A stretch of 64,000 bases of DNA from Lentibacillus sp. CBA3610. GTDB taxonomy: Bacteria > Bacillota > Bacilli > Bacillales > Amphibacillaceae. The notes beneath the pieces are model-generated. The model worked only from the letters and a program-made list of their open reading frames with translations. It was not told where the DNA came from and ran no database searches. Shown here piece after piece: positions 35,153 through 44,290 of this stretch; the first letter of the stretch is position 1; each line of letters begins with the position of its first letter. Position numbers and translations under genes: made by a program. The stretch is taken from positions 1,736,001 through 1,800,000 of the forward strand of contig NZ_CP035925.1 in assembly GCF_013373365.1 (NCBI RefSeq), in the 5' to 3' direction.

Positions 35153-35275
35153 TCTGATAATTACCGTAAAAAATAACCCCTCATATGCGTTTGAAGGGCA
35201 CTGAGGGATTATTTTCACCTTATGCTGCCTAAGCAGCCCCTCTTGATGGGGTTCGAGTCCACCTGTCATATTTCT
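35153..35275 (-). ncRNA. Candidate small RNA between aroA and ccpA
   Basis: A promoter (TATAAT at 35287-35282 with TGTACA 16 bp upstream) and a strong terminator frame ~120 nt. Within it are two hairpins, CCCC-ATCAAGA-GGGG and GCTGC-TTAG-GCAGC. A 12-bp terminator stem follows (AATAATCCCTCA with TGAGGGGTTATT, one mismatch), then TTTTTTA. An ATG frame crosses it without an RBS and runs past the terminator, so I treat the RNA as noncoding. I do not recognise the RNA family. It could also be an attenuated leader for ccpA, but ccpA starts 350 bp further on. Confidence 0.55.
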
Positions 35276-35281
35276 ATCTTA

Positions 35282-35314
35282 ATTATACCACGAAATCAAT
35301 GTTTGTACACATTG
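35282..35314 (-). promoter_or_regulatory. Promoter and palindrome of the candidate sRNA
   Basis: CAATGT and ACATTG (35297-35302 and 35309-35314) form a 6-6-6 inverted repeat centred on the -35 TGTACA. The -10 TATAAT is consensus. A repressor bound to the palindrome would block the promoter. Confidence 0.5.
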
Positions 35315-35435
35315 TTTTTTTATTTTTTTGTTCCTTCATCATAACCTTTAAGCCAGTATCAGACGCAATCTGTTTTCACCCTATTCCAGAATAAAAACAC
35401 AATATTAAACAGAATGTAATCCAGGTTTATCAATA

Positions 35436-35475
35436 AAAAAAGGGATACTTCATCACTTGTGATTTGTATCCCTGA
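35436..35475 (-). terminator. Rho-independent terminator of aroA
   Basis: On the minus strand AGGGATAC (35473-35466) pairs with GTATCCCT (35448-35441), with inner ATCAC/GTGAT pairing, and is followed by TTTTTTTATT. Confidence 0.85.
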
Positions 35476-35582
35476 ATTCTATGGTTTTACAGAAAACCAG
35501 AGAGAAATATGCTTACCTCACCACAGGGTGTTTCACATATGTCTCTCTGCCCTCATTTCTTTCACCAGCAAATGCCAAGCAC

Positions 35583-36665
35583 TTATTTTTGCATGGCCTT
35601 GCGTGGTGCAAATGCATCGAGCTCTTTCATGAAATTGTCAAACGTTGGAATATCCATCTGCTGAGCTGCGTCAGACAATGCAACGGCCGGATCCGGATGA
35701 ACTTCTGCCATGACCCCGTCAGCTCCAATCGCAACAGCTGCTTTGGCTGCCGGCAGCAATAAATCCCTGCGCCCGGTTGAATGGGTGACATCCACCATTA
35801 CCGGCAAGTGTGTTTCCTGTTTTAAGATTGGGACAGATGAGATGTCCAGCGTGTTGCGGGTGGCCTTCTCGTAAGTCCTGATACCTCGTTCACACAATAT
35901 GATGTCCCCATTGCCTCGTGAAATAATATATTCCGCTGCATTGACAAATTCGGATATCGTTGCGGACAGCCCACGTTTCAACAGTACAGGTTTGTTAGTT
36001 TCCCCGGCCGCTTTTAGCAGTTCAAAGTTTTGCATGTTGCGGGCACCTATTTGAATAACGTCCACATAATCCAGTGCTTTTTCCATGTGTGCCGGATTGA
36101 CAATTTCACTTACAACGCCCAAATCATGTTCGTCTGCCACTTGTTTCAAAATCTGCAATCCTTCCACACCAAGTCCCTGGAAATCGTATGGGGAGGTTCT
36201 TGGTTTAAACGCTCCACCGCGGAGTAATTTTATGCCATTCCGTTTCACCGCTTCTGCCACCTGGTTGACCTGGTCGTAACTTTCGACTGAACATGGACCC
36301 ATGACATGCTGCATATCGCTGTTTCCGATTTTTTCGCCCTTAATGTCGATAATCGTATCTTCCGGTTTCATTTTTCTCGATACAAGCAATGCTTTTCGGT
36401 GATCATCTTCCTGCAGTTCAAGACTTGCCTTGAATATTTCTTTGAAAATATGTTCAATGGTCGAATTCTCAAAAGGACCATCATTTTTTTCTGTCAGTTC
36501 ATCCAGCATTTTGCGTTCTCTTACCGGGTCAAACCGATTGATGCTTTGTTTTTCTTTTACCTGCCCGATTTGCTTAACAGTTTCTGCACGCTGGTTAATC
36601 AATTTCAAAAGCTCCAGGTTGATACCATCCAATTGTTGGCGTAATTGTCCTAACTCATCACTCAC
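35583..36665 (-). CDS. aroA: DAHP synthase / chorismate mutase fusion AroA
   Basis: The enzyme makes 3-deoxy-D-arabino-heptulosonate 7-phosphate from PEP and erythrose 4-phosphate, the first step of aromatic amino acid synthesis. Its AroQ-type chorismate mutase domain gives feedback control. I start at GTG 36663-36665 behind GGAGGGATTATC. Residues ~1-90 are the mutase ([20 protein letters not shown]) and ~100-360 the synthase ([41 protein letters not shown]). Length (360) fits the Bacillus AroA fusion. Confidence 0.95.
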   Translation of the reverse strand: MSDELGQLRQQLDGINLELLKLINQRAETVKQIGQVKEKQSINRFDPVRERKMLDELTEKNDGPFENSTIEHIFKEIFKASLELQEDDHRKALLVSRKMKPEDTIIDIKGEKIGNSDMQHVMGPCSVESYDQVNQVAEAVKRNGIKLLRGGAFKPRTSPYDFQGLGVEGLQILKQVADEHDLGVVSEIVNPAHMEKALDYVDVIQIGARNMQNFELLKAAGETNKPVLLKRGLSATISEFVNAAEYIISRGNGDIILCERGIRTYEKATRNTLDISSVPILKQETHLPVMVDVTHSTGRRDLLLPAAKAAVAIGADGVMAEVHPDPAVALSDAAQQMDIPTFDNFMKELDAFAPRKAMQK

Positions 36666-36764
36666 GATAATCCCTCCTGCAAAGATTCGCTTTATTATGA
36701 AAATATATTGAGGATTATTATACCGAAAACTTTTGCCTTTGTCACCCTTAAATTTGTAATCAAA

Positions 36765-36793
36765 GAAAAAAAACCAGTGAATCATCACTGGCT
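36765..36793 (-). terminator. Terminator of the ytxGH operon
   Basis: CCAGTGA and TCACTGG (36774-36780 with 36785-36791) form the stem; the minus strand continues TTTTTTTTC. Confidence 0.8.
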
Positions 36794-36806
36794 TCAGTTC
36801 ATTACT

Positions 36807-37256
36807 TCATTTTGTTTCAGATTTTTCGAATTCCGCCGCAGCCTCTTCAGCCGCTTCTTCAACAGCTTCATTATGACTGTCGTTATTTCCGTTCAATTTT
36901 CCTTGTATATTTTGACTCAATTCCTGTGTCTTCTCTTGTGTTTTCTGTGAAAGTTTCGATGTGGAGTCAACTGCTTTTGTTCTCAGATCCGAACCTTTCA
37001 GATAGGCTTGTTCTTTCAGTTCCGACCCTTTATGATAAGCTGTATCTTTCCACTCTGTTCCTTTTGCATATGCTGTATCTTTCCATTCACCGGCACGACC
37101 CTTTAACTGCACGGCACCATCGTTGATATCCCCGCGTAATTCTCTGCCGGACTTTGGCGCCCACAACAAGGCCGTTACAGCACCTGCCATCGCACCAATA
37201 AGTGTCCCAATCATGAAATCCTTCGTGTTAATGTTGCTGTTATCACTGTTCCCCAT
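36807..37256 (-). CDS. ytxH: General stress protein YtxH
   Basis: I start at ATG 37254-37256 (MGNSDNSNINTKDFMIG) behind AGGAGGAGATC. The 149-residue product begins with the YtxH-type glycine-rich helix (FMIGTLIGAMAGAVTALLWA) and the family motif PKSGRELR. A block of imperfect ~10-residue repeats follows (KGTEWKDTAY, KGSELKEQAY, KGSDLRTKAV), then an Ala/Glu-rich acidic tail. The role in stress or desiccation tolerance is suggested by the repeats and by regulation of the B. subtilis operon. It lies 22 bp after ytxG. Confidence 0.9.
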   Translation of the reverse strand: MGNSDNSNINTKDFMIGTLIGAMAGAVTALLWAPKSGRELRGDINDGAVQLKGRAGEWKDTAYAKGTEWKDTAYHKGSELKEQAYLKGSDLRTKAVDSTSKLSQKTQEKTQELSQNIQGKLNGNNDSHNEAVEEAAEEAAAEFEKSETK

Positions 37257-37278
37257 CCTGATCTCCTCCTTAGTTATT

Positions 37279-37686
37279 TTATTTATTTCTTTTCTTTTTC
37301 CAAAAATCAACAATCGAATTGCCCCATTTCAGCACCTCAGAAACTTTCTCCTGGTTTTTTGCTGCTGAGTTGGATATATGGGACGATAAATTTCGCAGTG
37401 ATTCATTAAACTCATTGACCGTGTTTCCAACCCCTTTAACACCATCAAATAAAATGTTTAACTTGTCCGACTTTTGATTGACATCATCTGCAAGACTGTT
37501 CGTTTTATTAAGCAGTTCAGTTGTTTCGGTGGTAATTCCCTGCATTTGGTTTTCAAGATTTTCCAACGTGTTTGATATATTGTTCATTGTCCGTTGTGTT
37601 GCTTTCAGGGTTATAACCACATAAATAACCAGTACTGCCAATGCTGCGGCAGCAATAAAAGCAGCTATGTACAATAAGACCTCCAT
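37279..37686 (-). CDS. ytxG: DUF948 protein YtxG
   Basis: The start ATG at 37684-37686 (MEVLLYIAAFIAAAALAV) follows AAGGAG. The 135-residue protein has one membrane helix (residues ~4-27) and a coiled-coil of heptads (NNISNTLENLENQMQGI, NKTNSLADDVNQKSDKL), the DUF948 pattern. In B. subtilis ytxG-ytxH(-ytxJ) is a stress operon under sigma-B and sigma-H. ytxJ is not present here. Confidence 0.9.
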   Translation of the reverse strand: MEVLLYIAAFIAAAALAVLVIYVVITLKATQRTMNNISNTLENLENQMQGITTETTELLNKTNSLADDVNQKSDKLNILFDGVKGVGNTVNEFNESLRNLSSHISNSAAKNQEKVSEVLKWGNSIVDFWKKKRNK

Positions 37687-37775
37687 CGGCTGACCAACTC
37701 CTTCAATTCGGCAATAATTCGATGTCATGACGCGTTTCGGGTATGATGAATGAAGCAAGGAATTCTCTTATTAAT

Positions 37776-37799
37776 TTCCCCAATGATGATTATTTAAAC
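37776..37799 (-). promoter_or_regulatory. Sigma-B-like promoter of ytxGH
   Basis: On the minus strand GTTTAA (37799-37794) and GGGGAA (37781-37776) are 12 bp apart, close to the sigma-B consensus GTTTAA-N12-15-GGGWAW. It lies ~90 bp before ytxG. Confidence 0.65.
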
Positions 37800-37845
37800 A
37801 TGCATTCCTTCAATAATCGTCCGAACCATCCAGACCATCACCTCT

Positions 37846-38100
37846 AAGTGGTTGTTCAAAAAGTCCGGTAAAAATGACACGTCGAACAGAGGACCTTCTG
37901 CTAAACTCGCCCACGTCCTGTGGGCACATCCTGTGGAAGCTCGTTGGCTTGTTTCTCCGCTCCTTGGAAAAGAAAAACACTTTTCCTGCGTGCTAGAGCG
38001 TCTGCTCATGTATTTAAAGGCATACATTCCGCTGCTCGAAACTGCGCCGCCTCGAACTTCTCGGTCCTTTTTATCCTCCCTTTTGAACACATCCTCTAAG
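37846..38100. repeat. Intergenic element bounded by TTGTTCAAAA
   Basis: CTAAGTGGTTGTTCAAAAAGTCC at the left and the inverted CCTTTTGAACACATCCTCTAAG-like sequence at the right enclose ~200 bp with inner palindromes (CACGTCCTGTGGGCACATCC; GAAAAGAAAAACACTTTTC). The ends match the short copy at 10002-10084. It contains no supported gene. Confidence 0.6.
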
Positions 38101-38169
38101 TATACTATAACGGATTTTTACTATAATTTCGACACATATGTCAGAAAAACCGTAACCGGATAGGAAAAA

Positions 38170-38190
38170 AGAGCCTATCGTTTGGCTCCT
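38170..38190 (-). terminator. Terminator of murC
   Basis: GAGCC and GGCTC stems (38171-38175 with 38184-38188) are followed on the minus strand by TTTTTTCC. Confidence 0.7.
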
Positions 38191-38196
38191 TCTCAG

Positions 38197-39522
38197 CTAA
38201 GCATTTTTTGTTTGCTCGTAGTTAACCAGTTCGAGCTGGTTTTCATAGGTCTTCTGGAATTTTTGAATATCCCCTGCCCCCATGAATATCAGGACACTAT
38301 CTGAATGTTCCAATAACACTTCCGTATTTGCTAAATCCAGAATCCGGCTGTCATCCACTAGTTTCTGCAAATCTTCTATCGTCAACTTACCGCTTTCCTC
38401 TCTTGCTGAACCAAAAATATCACACAAATAGACGTGGTCTGCCAGATTCAGACTATCGGCAAATTCCTGCAGAAATGTTCTTGTACGTGTGAAAGTGTGA
38501 GGCTGAAATATCGCTATAATTGGTTTATCATGATATTTCTTCCTCGCTGAGTCAATCGTTGCTGTTATCTCACGCGGATGATGCGCATAATCATCAATTA
38601 ATACCTGACTGCCAAAATCCTTCTCTGTGAACCGGCGTTTGACACCTTCAAAAGAGTCCAATACTTTTACCTTTTGTGCTTTTATATCCTCATAATGGCA
38701 AATAGCAATCACAGACAAGGCATTCAGTACATTGTGGTTTCCGAACATCGGAATGGTAAATGTATCGTAATAGGTATTCCGGACAAACACATCAAATTCA
38801 GTGCCATGTTCTGTTTCGGTAACATTTTGTGCCTGAAAGTCGTTCGTACTGGAAAAACCATAATAAACGACCGGCACTTTCGCCTGGATTTGCTGTAATT
38901 GTTCATCATCACCACAAGCAATAATTCCCTTTTTTACCTGGTCTGCCATAGATTGGAAGGCATCAAAAACGTCATCCACGCTTGTGAAATAATCGGGATG
39001 ATCGAAATCAATATTCGTCATAATCGCATAATCAGGCTGATAGCTTAAAAAGTGGCGCCTGTATTCACATGCTTCAAATACGAAATAATTGCTTTCCATA
39101 TGTCCTTTACCTGTACCATCACCAATTAAATAGGAAATCGGATAGGATTCATCAAGCACATGAGCCAGGAGTCCTGTCGTAGATGTTTTCCCATGCGCAC
39201 CGGTCACGGCAATACTGGTATATTGTTTCAGCCATTCTCCCAAAAAGTCATGGTATCGATAGAAGGTTAAGCCTTGTCTTTTTGCTTCTTTAATTTCCGG
39301 ATGGTTATCTGAAAAAGCATTACCCGCTATGATGGTGTAGCCTTCTTTGATGTTCATCTCTGAAAAAGGGAAAATTGGAATGTTTTTATCCTCTAATGCT
39401 TCTTGTGTAAAAAAACGCTTCTCTACATCTGATCCCTGCACTTTCTCGCCGGAATCGTGAAGTATATGAGCAAGTGCACTCATTCCGGTTCCCTTAATAC
39501 CAATAAAATGGTAAGCTGTCAT
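38197..39522 (-). CDS. murC: UDP-N-acetylmuramate--L-alanine ligase MurC
   Basis: MurC adds L-alanine to UDP-MurNAc with ATP, the first amino acid of the peptidoglycan stem. I start at ATG 39520-39522 ([20 protein letters not shown]), after TTTGGAGG. The 441-residue ligase has the N-terminal UDP-binding GIKGTGMS, the ATP loop [12 protein letters not shown] (about residues 106-117), [10 protein letters not shown] and [10 protein letters not shown]. Length is normal. Confidence 0.96.
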   Translation of the reverse strand: MTAYHFIGIKGTGMSALAHILHDSGEKVQGSDVEKRFFTQEALEDKNIPIFPFSEMNIKEGYTIIAGNAFSDNHPEIKEAKRQGLTFYRYHDFLGEWLKQYTSIAVTGAHGKTSTTGLLAHVLDESYPISYLIGDGTGKGHMESNYFVFEACEYRRHFLSYQPDYAIMTNIDFDHPDYFTSVDDVFDAFQSMADQVKKGIIACGDDEQLQQIQAKVPVVYYGFSSTNDFQAQNVTETEHGTEFDVFVRNTYYDTFTIPMFGNHNVLNALSVIAICHYEDIKAQKVKVLDSFEGVKRRFTEKDFGSQVLIDDYAHHPREITATIDSARKKYHDKPIIAIFQPHTFTRTRTFLQEFADSLNLADHVYLCDIFGSAREESGKLTIEDLQKLVDDSRILDLANTEVLLEHSDSVLIFMGAGDIQKFQKTYENQLELVNYEQTKNA

Positions 39523-39639
39523 AAAAAGAACCTCCAAATTTATGTCTGTCTAAACAAATTATTATTTCCATTCATACTGCTATTTTGTCATTATAGCAAA
39601 TTATATTGGAGAATAAAATGTTTAAAAATAGGGCTTCAG

Positions 39640-39876
39640 TCAGATTTCATAATCAATAACGGTCAATGACCCCCCCATGCAGTTACCAACCTTTTCCATG
39701 TATGGATCAGAGTGATAATGCCACCCTTCCTCTTCTTCCGGGATGCCACTAACCCGCACGTTACCATTATCCATGTTTAATGAATTTCCGCCGACAGCAT
39801 ACAGACTATTCGTATCTCTCGCCTGCCTGGTGAAATGATCAGCTTTTTCCTGCGAGAGGAACTGGCTGTTTTTACG
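39640..39876 (-). pseudogene. Remnant of a hypothetical gene between sftA and murC
   Basis: A frame without start reads RKNSQFLSQEKADHFTRQAR, then ARDTNSLYAVGGNSLNMDNG, then a Glu/Trp/His-rich end (EEEEGWHYHSDPYMEK) to a TGA at 39640-39642. A stop lies just upstream of the first residue. It looks like real coding sequence by composition but has lost its N-terminus. A run of seven C lies in its last third. I do not recognise the family. Confidence 0.4.
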
Positions 39877-39988
39877 ACATTATATACATTCAAAGCCCCT
39901 GATGTTCTTCTCACAAACTAATGTCAATAACACAGCCAAAATGCTGATATATCCCGGAAATAGTCATAGTCATTTCGTATGCACACGA

Positions 39989-42205
39989 TTAATTCTCCAA
40001 TTGGGCAGCGGAAACTAAAACTTCTCGTGGTTTACTTCCATTTTGCGGTGCAATGATTCCCATATTTTCCATCGTATCCATTAACCTGGCTGCACGGTTG
40101 TAGCCAATTTTAAAATGACGCTGAATCAGGGAAGTGCTTGCACTATTCTGCTGGATGACAAAATCAATGGCATCATCCAGGAGTTCATCCACCTGATCAT
40201 CCTTTGTCACGTCTTCAAGCAATTGCTCCTGCTCAAATTGATAGTCCGGTTCTGCAATTGACCGTGCATACTCTGTGATACGGTCAATCTCATCATCCGA
40301 TACAAAGGCTCCCTGCAGTCTGATGCTTTTGCCTGCACCGTTTTCCGTGAATAACATATCGCCTTTACCCAGTAACTTTTCAGCGCCGCCTTTATCAATA
40401 ATCGTTTTGGAATCCACCTGTGACGAAACACTGAAAGCAATCCGAGTCGGTATATTGGCCTTAATCAGACCGGTTATAACATCCACAGACGGACGCTGGG
40501 TGGCAAGCAGCAAGTGAATACCACATGCACGTGCTTTCTGAGCAATTCGGCTGATAGCATCCTCAACATCCTGCGGGGAAACCATCATTAAGTCAGCCAA
40601 TTCGTCAATGACAATGACAATAAACGGCATTTTATCATCCGAGCGATTCTCTCTGGACATCTTTTGATTATAGCGTTCAATATCCCTGACACCTTCCCGG
40701 ACAAACGCATCATAGCGCTCTTCCATCTCTCTTACTGCCCATTTCAGAGAAGCAGTTGCTGCTTTCACATCGGTGATCACCGGTGAAATCAGATGCGGAA
40801 TGCCATTGTACGGTGCCAGTTCAACCATTTTCGGATCAATCAGCATAAACTTGACATCCTCATGACTTGCCTTATATAAAAGACTGATCAATATGGTGTT
40901 AATGCAGACACTTTTCCCTGACCCAGTTGCGCCGGCGATCAACCCATGCGGCATCTTCTGGATATTGGTTACAAGCGGGTCCCCTTCAATACTTAACCCC
41001 AGACCGATCGTCAACGGGGATTGACTTGTTTTAAATGTTTCCTTATTAAAAATTTCCTGCAGGCTGACCGTTTGGGCGTGCTGATTCGGGATTTCAATAC
41101 CTATTGTATTTTTTCCGGGTATTGGCGCTTCAATCCGAATATCCTTGGCTGCCAGGTTTAATTTAAGATCATCACTGAGATTTTTAATTTTGCTTACTTT
41201 GACACCCGGTTCAGGCTGCACTTCAAACCGCGTAACGGAAGGGCCCTGTGTTACGTTAACCACTTTCGCCTGAACATTGAAATGTTTTAATGTTTTTTCC
41301 AAAAGCTGCTGCTGGTTTCGCATCCAGATATTATCCTGCTCCGTCTTTTGAACCGGGTCATCCAGTAAATGATACGGCAATGGGCTGGTTTGTCCTGATT
41401 TTTGGTTGTCAGCTTGCGATTTGACCGAACGTCGCTGGTTACGTTTCATTTCACGTCGACTATCATTTGCCGACATTAAAACATTAAACGGCGGTGTTTT
41501 AGGGCTTGATTGTGCCTGGTCAGGCTGCTTTGAGCGCCGTTTGCTTTTATCACGATGCTTTAAAGCTTTTGGTGTCTCAGTTGATTCGGATTTTGTTGTT
41601 TCGGATACTGATTTGTCATTTGTACCGGTTCGCTCAGTACGTGCCAAGTCCCCGTTATCATGTTCTGTTGAACCAGCGCCGGATGACTGCCATGTAAAAT
41701 CAGGCTGTCCTGAATCCCCGGTATCTTGTTCAATGTTGAGCGATGTCTCAGTTGTTGCGGCTGCCTGATTTGACATTAAATGTTTATCTTGATTATCATA
41801 GCGCTGTTTCCTCTGAAACGCCGGCACATCTTCATTGGTTTTTCCCTCTTTTTGTTTTTGAAAACCATAAATCGGTGATGGCACGTCTGTTGGTTCAAAA
41901 GGCTTTTTCGTTTCCGGTTTGTAAATTTTCGGCTCTGGACGGGATTCCTGTTTGGGATCGGACTCCGGTTGTTTTCTTTCACGGTTTGTTTTACGCTGAT
42001 ATGCCGGTATATCAGCTTGTTCCCTTTGTTTCGGCTGATCTGGGATGACAGGAAAACGAAATGATTTCTCAGCAGGATATTGATACGTCATGCGCGTATG
42101 GATATCCTGATTGTTTTTTTTCAACTCTCCTGAAGACCGATCATGCCTTTCTTCTTTTTCCTCAAAAAGAAAACGGCTGATTTTCTTTTTCCATCGATCC
42201 CACAT
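39989..42205 (-). CDS. sftA: DNA translocase SftA (FtsK/SpoIIIE family)
   Basis: SftA is a soluble FtsK-like motor that moves DNA away from the closing septum. The 738-residue protein lacks the membrane helices of SpoIIIE. It has a ~280-residue low-complexity, Gln/Lys/Asp-rich linker, then the alpha and motor domains with Walker A GATGSGKSVCINTI and Walker B FIVIVIDELADLMM, and a C-terminal winged-helix gamma domain (ASTSLIQRHFKIGYNRAARL). It corresponds to B. subtilis YtpT by position between murC and ytpR. Confidence 0.95.
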   Translation of the reverse strand: MWDRWKKKISRFLFEEKEERHDRSSGELKKNNQDIHTRMTYQYPAEKSFRFPVIPDQPKQREQADIPAYQRKTNRERKQPESDPKQESRPEPKIYKPETKKPFEPTDVPSPIYGFQKQKEGKTNEDVPAFQRKQRYDNQDKHLMSNQAAATTETSLNIEQDTGDSGQPDFTWQSSGAGSTEHDNGDLARTERTGTNDKSVSETTKSESTETPKALKHRDKSKRRSKQPDQAQSSPKTPPFNVLMSANDSRREMKRNQRRSVKSQADNQKSGQTSPLPYHLLDDPVQKTEQDNIWMRNQQQLLEKTLKHFNVQAKVVNVTQGPSVTRFEVQPEPGVKVSKIKNLSDDLKLNLAAKDIRIEAPIPGKNTIGIEIPNQHAQTVSLQEIFNKETFKTSQSPLTIGLGLSIEGDPLVTNIQKMPHGLIAGATGSGKSVCINTILISLLYKASHEDVKFMLIDPKMVELAPYNGIPHLISPVITDVKAATASLKWAVREMEERYDAFVREGVRDIERYNQKMSRENRSDDKMPFIVIVIDELADLMMVSPQDVEDAISRIAQKARACGIHLLLATQRPSVDVITGLIKANIPTRIAFSVSSQVDSKTIIDKGGAEKLLGKGDMLFTENGAGKSIRLQGAFVSDDEIDRITEYARSIAEPDYQFEQEQLLEDVTKDDQVDELLDDAIDFVIQQNSASTSLIQRHFKIGYNRAARLMDTMENMGIIAPQNGSKPREVLVSAAQLEN

Positions 42206-42313
42206 ATGTATTCACTCATTTCTTTATAAATCAAGTTAAGGTACTCCTATTTTAGCAGTTCTTATATGAAATTGTAATACATCATCGTGTTCTTTCCGAC
42301 TGTGAATATGTTC

Positions 42314-42363
42314 TGGTCCCGGGTGCAGGTGTCACACATCACACCCAACCGGCTGCCGGACCA
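42314..42363. repeat. Small palindromic intergenic element
   Basis: TGGTCC (42314-42319) and GGACCA (42358-42363) enclose a second stem GGTGT-CACACATC-ACACC, giving a compact 50-bp hairpin between sftA and ytpR. Confidence 0.5.
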
Positions 42364-42370
42364 TTGCATG

Positions 42371-42410
42371 AAAAAACAACCTTTGTCAGATGACTCAGGT
42401 TGTTTTTATA
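42371..42410 (-). terminator. Terminator of the ytpQ-ytpR unit
   Basis: AAACAACCT and AGGTTGTTT with TTT on the minus strand directly follow the restored ytpR stop codon. Confidence 0.75.
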
Positions 42411-43018
42411 CTAAAATTCAAATGGCTCACCAGTCGTATAGGCGTCATCCAGCACATAAATTCCTTTCTCTTCCGGTGCATTCGGAAGCCCCAGTTCTTT
42501 CCGGGAACATATCATACCATTCGATGGAACCCCTCGCAATTTTGTCGGTTTGATTTTCATCCCGCTTGGCATGACGGCGCCCACTCTTTAGCGACAACCA
42601 CTTTTTGGCCGGCATCAACATTAGGGGCACCACAAACAATCTGCAGTTGGTCATCACCTGTATCAACCTGGCAGACACTTAAATTGTCAGCATCCTCGTG
42701 CTGTGACGTTTCGTTGACATAACCGACAACAAACTTTGGACTTAAATCGAAATCAAGCGGATCAGCCAGGTTACTGTGACTGAACACTTCTTTCATTTGA
42801 TCCAACAGTGTCTCCGTCAAGGTAATACTGCCCTTTAAATCAAAATAGCTTGAGGCGTTAAAAATGTTGTAACCGATAATAGTACCTTGTTTATTCGTTA
42901 TTTTTGTTATATCCCCATAGTTTTCGTATATGATGTCATAACGATTCCCGTCTTCAAGCGGAACTATCAAGACATCCCCTATACCACCGGGATTATAAAA
43001 AACATCCATATGGCTCAT
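42411..43018 (-). pseudogene. ytpR: YtpR, tRNA-binding-domain protein, frameshifted
   Basis: YtpR has an N-terminal DUF4479 domain and a C-terminal EMAP/Arc1-type tRNA-binding domain like that at the start of PheT. Reading from ATG 43016-43018 is normal through [11 protein letters not shown] (about residue 143), then shifts to EWAPSCQAG and stops. The next frame gives [20 protein letters not shown], then [17 protein letters not shown], and ends GEPFEF at 42411. The break lies at 42581-42588 (AAAGAGTGGG on the minus strand) and is repaired by one inserted base or two deleted. Both halves are well conserved, so a sequencing error or a very recent mutation is likely. Confidence 0.8.
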
Positions 43019-43024
43019 TCCTTT

Positions 43025-43831
43025 CTATTTCTTTTCCGGACGATTTTTGGCAAGTATGAAAACCGGTTCGAGCGTTTTATTTTCATAAATGAAGGGCAAT
43101 GAGGTGATTGGGATGCGTCCTTCTGCAAAAAACTTCATCGTCATTTGTGCCAATATATCATAGCCCGCCTTATTTTGGATATCGGCAAATATCAACACAT
43201 CCTGGTGCGGTACTGCAACGGCCAGTTCGCCTTTTACGTTTGCCATCATCTCTTCCAGAAACGCTTCATTTAAAATCCGGCTTGCATCATAACCATCCTG
43301 CTTTGCCACAAAATAAAAATCATTATCGGCAACGGTATCTTTTTTATAGTCATTATCCAAAGAACGGATATTAAAGCTGGCAATTTCATCGATCCGCTCT
43401 TTTGTCCAGCCTTCATCCTCCAGCATTGATTCATCAATTAACTGATAGGATTTACCCAGGTCCAGCGCATAATAGACACGCGTCTCTGCCGTATGTTCTT
43501 TATGAATAAGTTTTTTACCGCTGTTCGTTTCAGTTGTAAATGACGTAGCCCGGATAACGGGAAAAATATTTTTCTCCATCCCGGAAAGGTAATGTTCTTC
43601 ATGCATAATCTTCAATGCCTCTGATACATGCTCCTCCAGATCATCAATGGCCGCTTCACCACGTTCATTATACTTTGAAACGACATTCGGTAGTGTAATC
43701 GTCATTCCCTGTCCGGTGTCTTTCCACTCGATACGAAACGTGTCTTTATCACGGTTATAGGATGTTCTGAAACGCTCGTTTGACAACCTTTCCTGAAGTA
43801 TCTTTTTCATTTTGAGACTGGTCATTTTCAT
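43025..43831 (-). CDS. ytpQ: DUF1444 protein YtpQ
   Basis: I start at ATG 43829-43831 (MKMTSLKMKKILQERLSN), which has AAAGGA at a 9-nt spacing; ATG codons at 43825 and 43810 are alternatives. The 268-residue protein matches DUF1444 with FPVIRATSFTTE and AVAVPHQDVLIFADI. Its biochemical role is unknown. It lies between ytpP and ytpR as in B. subtilis, 6 bp before ytpR. Confidence 0.88.
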   Translation of the reverse strand: MKMTSLKMKKILQERLSNERFRTSYNRDKDTFRIEWKDTGQGMTITLPNVVSKYNERGEAAIDDLEEHVSEALKIMHEEHYLSGMEKNIFPVIRATSFTTETNSGKKLIHKEHTAETRVYYALDLGKSYQLIDESMLEDEGWTKERIDEIASFNIRSLDNDYKKDTVADNDFYFVAKQDGYDASRILNEAFLEEMMANVKGELAVAVPHQDVLIFADIQNKAGYDILAQMTMKFFAEGRIPITSLPFIYENKTLEPVFILAKNRPEKK

Positions 43832-43847
43832 ATCTCTGCATCCTTTC

Positions 43848-44165
43848 CTATCCGCTGACTTCTTCCATAAATGCCATAATTTCACGTTTAGTTTTCCGGT
43901 CTTTACTGACGAATCGGCCGACTTCCGCACCATCCTTGAATGCAATAAAACCTGGAATTCCGAAGACGTCATATTTCTGACAAAGATCAATGAACTGATC
44001 ACGGTCCACTTCAACAAAAGTAAAAGATGGATAGGCTTCTTCAATTTCCGGTAAAACCGGTTCGATAACACGGCAGTCCGGGCACCAGTCAGCCGAAAAC
44101 ACCGCGACCACATTTTCATTATTTATAAAGTCGTTGAATTGATTTTCCGATTCAATTATTTTCAT
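43848..44165 (-). CDS. ytpP: Thioredoxin-like protein YtpP
   Basis: The start ATG at 44163-44165 follows GGAGGTAGATGCGAC. The 105-residue protein is a thioredoxin fold with the redox motif SADWCPDCRVIEP (CPDC in place of CGPC) and the cis-proline segment FGIPGFIAFKDG. The unusual CPDC centre implies a redox potential different from TrxA. It is the first gene of the ytpPQR unit. Confidence 0.9.
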   Translation of the reverse strand: MKIIESENQFNDFINNENVVAVFSADWCPDCRVIEPVLPEIEEAYPSFTFVEVDRDQFIDLCQKYDVFGIPGFIAFKDGAEVGRFVSKDRKTKREIMAFMEEVSG

Positions 44166-44290
44166 GTCGCATCTACCTCCATCACTACATCTATCATATC
44201 TTTGATTTTGCTTGGATTCAATCATCATGACGTTATCGCAAAATAGCGTAAAGTTCAATTAGTGCTATTCATGTGTTACAATTCGCACCT

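Noticed and set aside
34913-35269. 118-codon minus-strand frame starting MTGGLEPHQEGLL
   Set aside because: It crosses a strong intrinsic terminator and a repeat-like block and has no RBS; I interpret the DNA as a small RNA gene plus repeat.
35220-35275. tRNA- or tmRNA-like sequence (GGTTCGAGTCC)
   Set aside because: The T-loop-like sequence has no pairing T stem or acceptor stem, and no tag-peptide frame of tmRNA is present.
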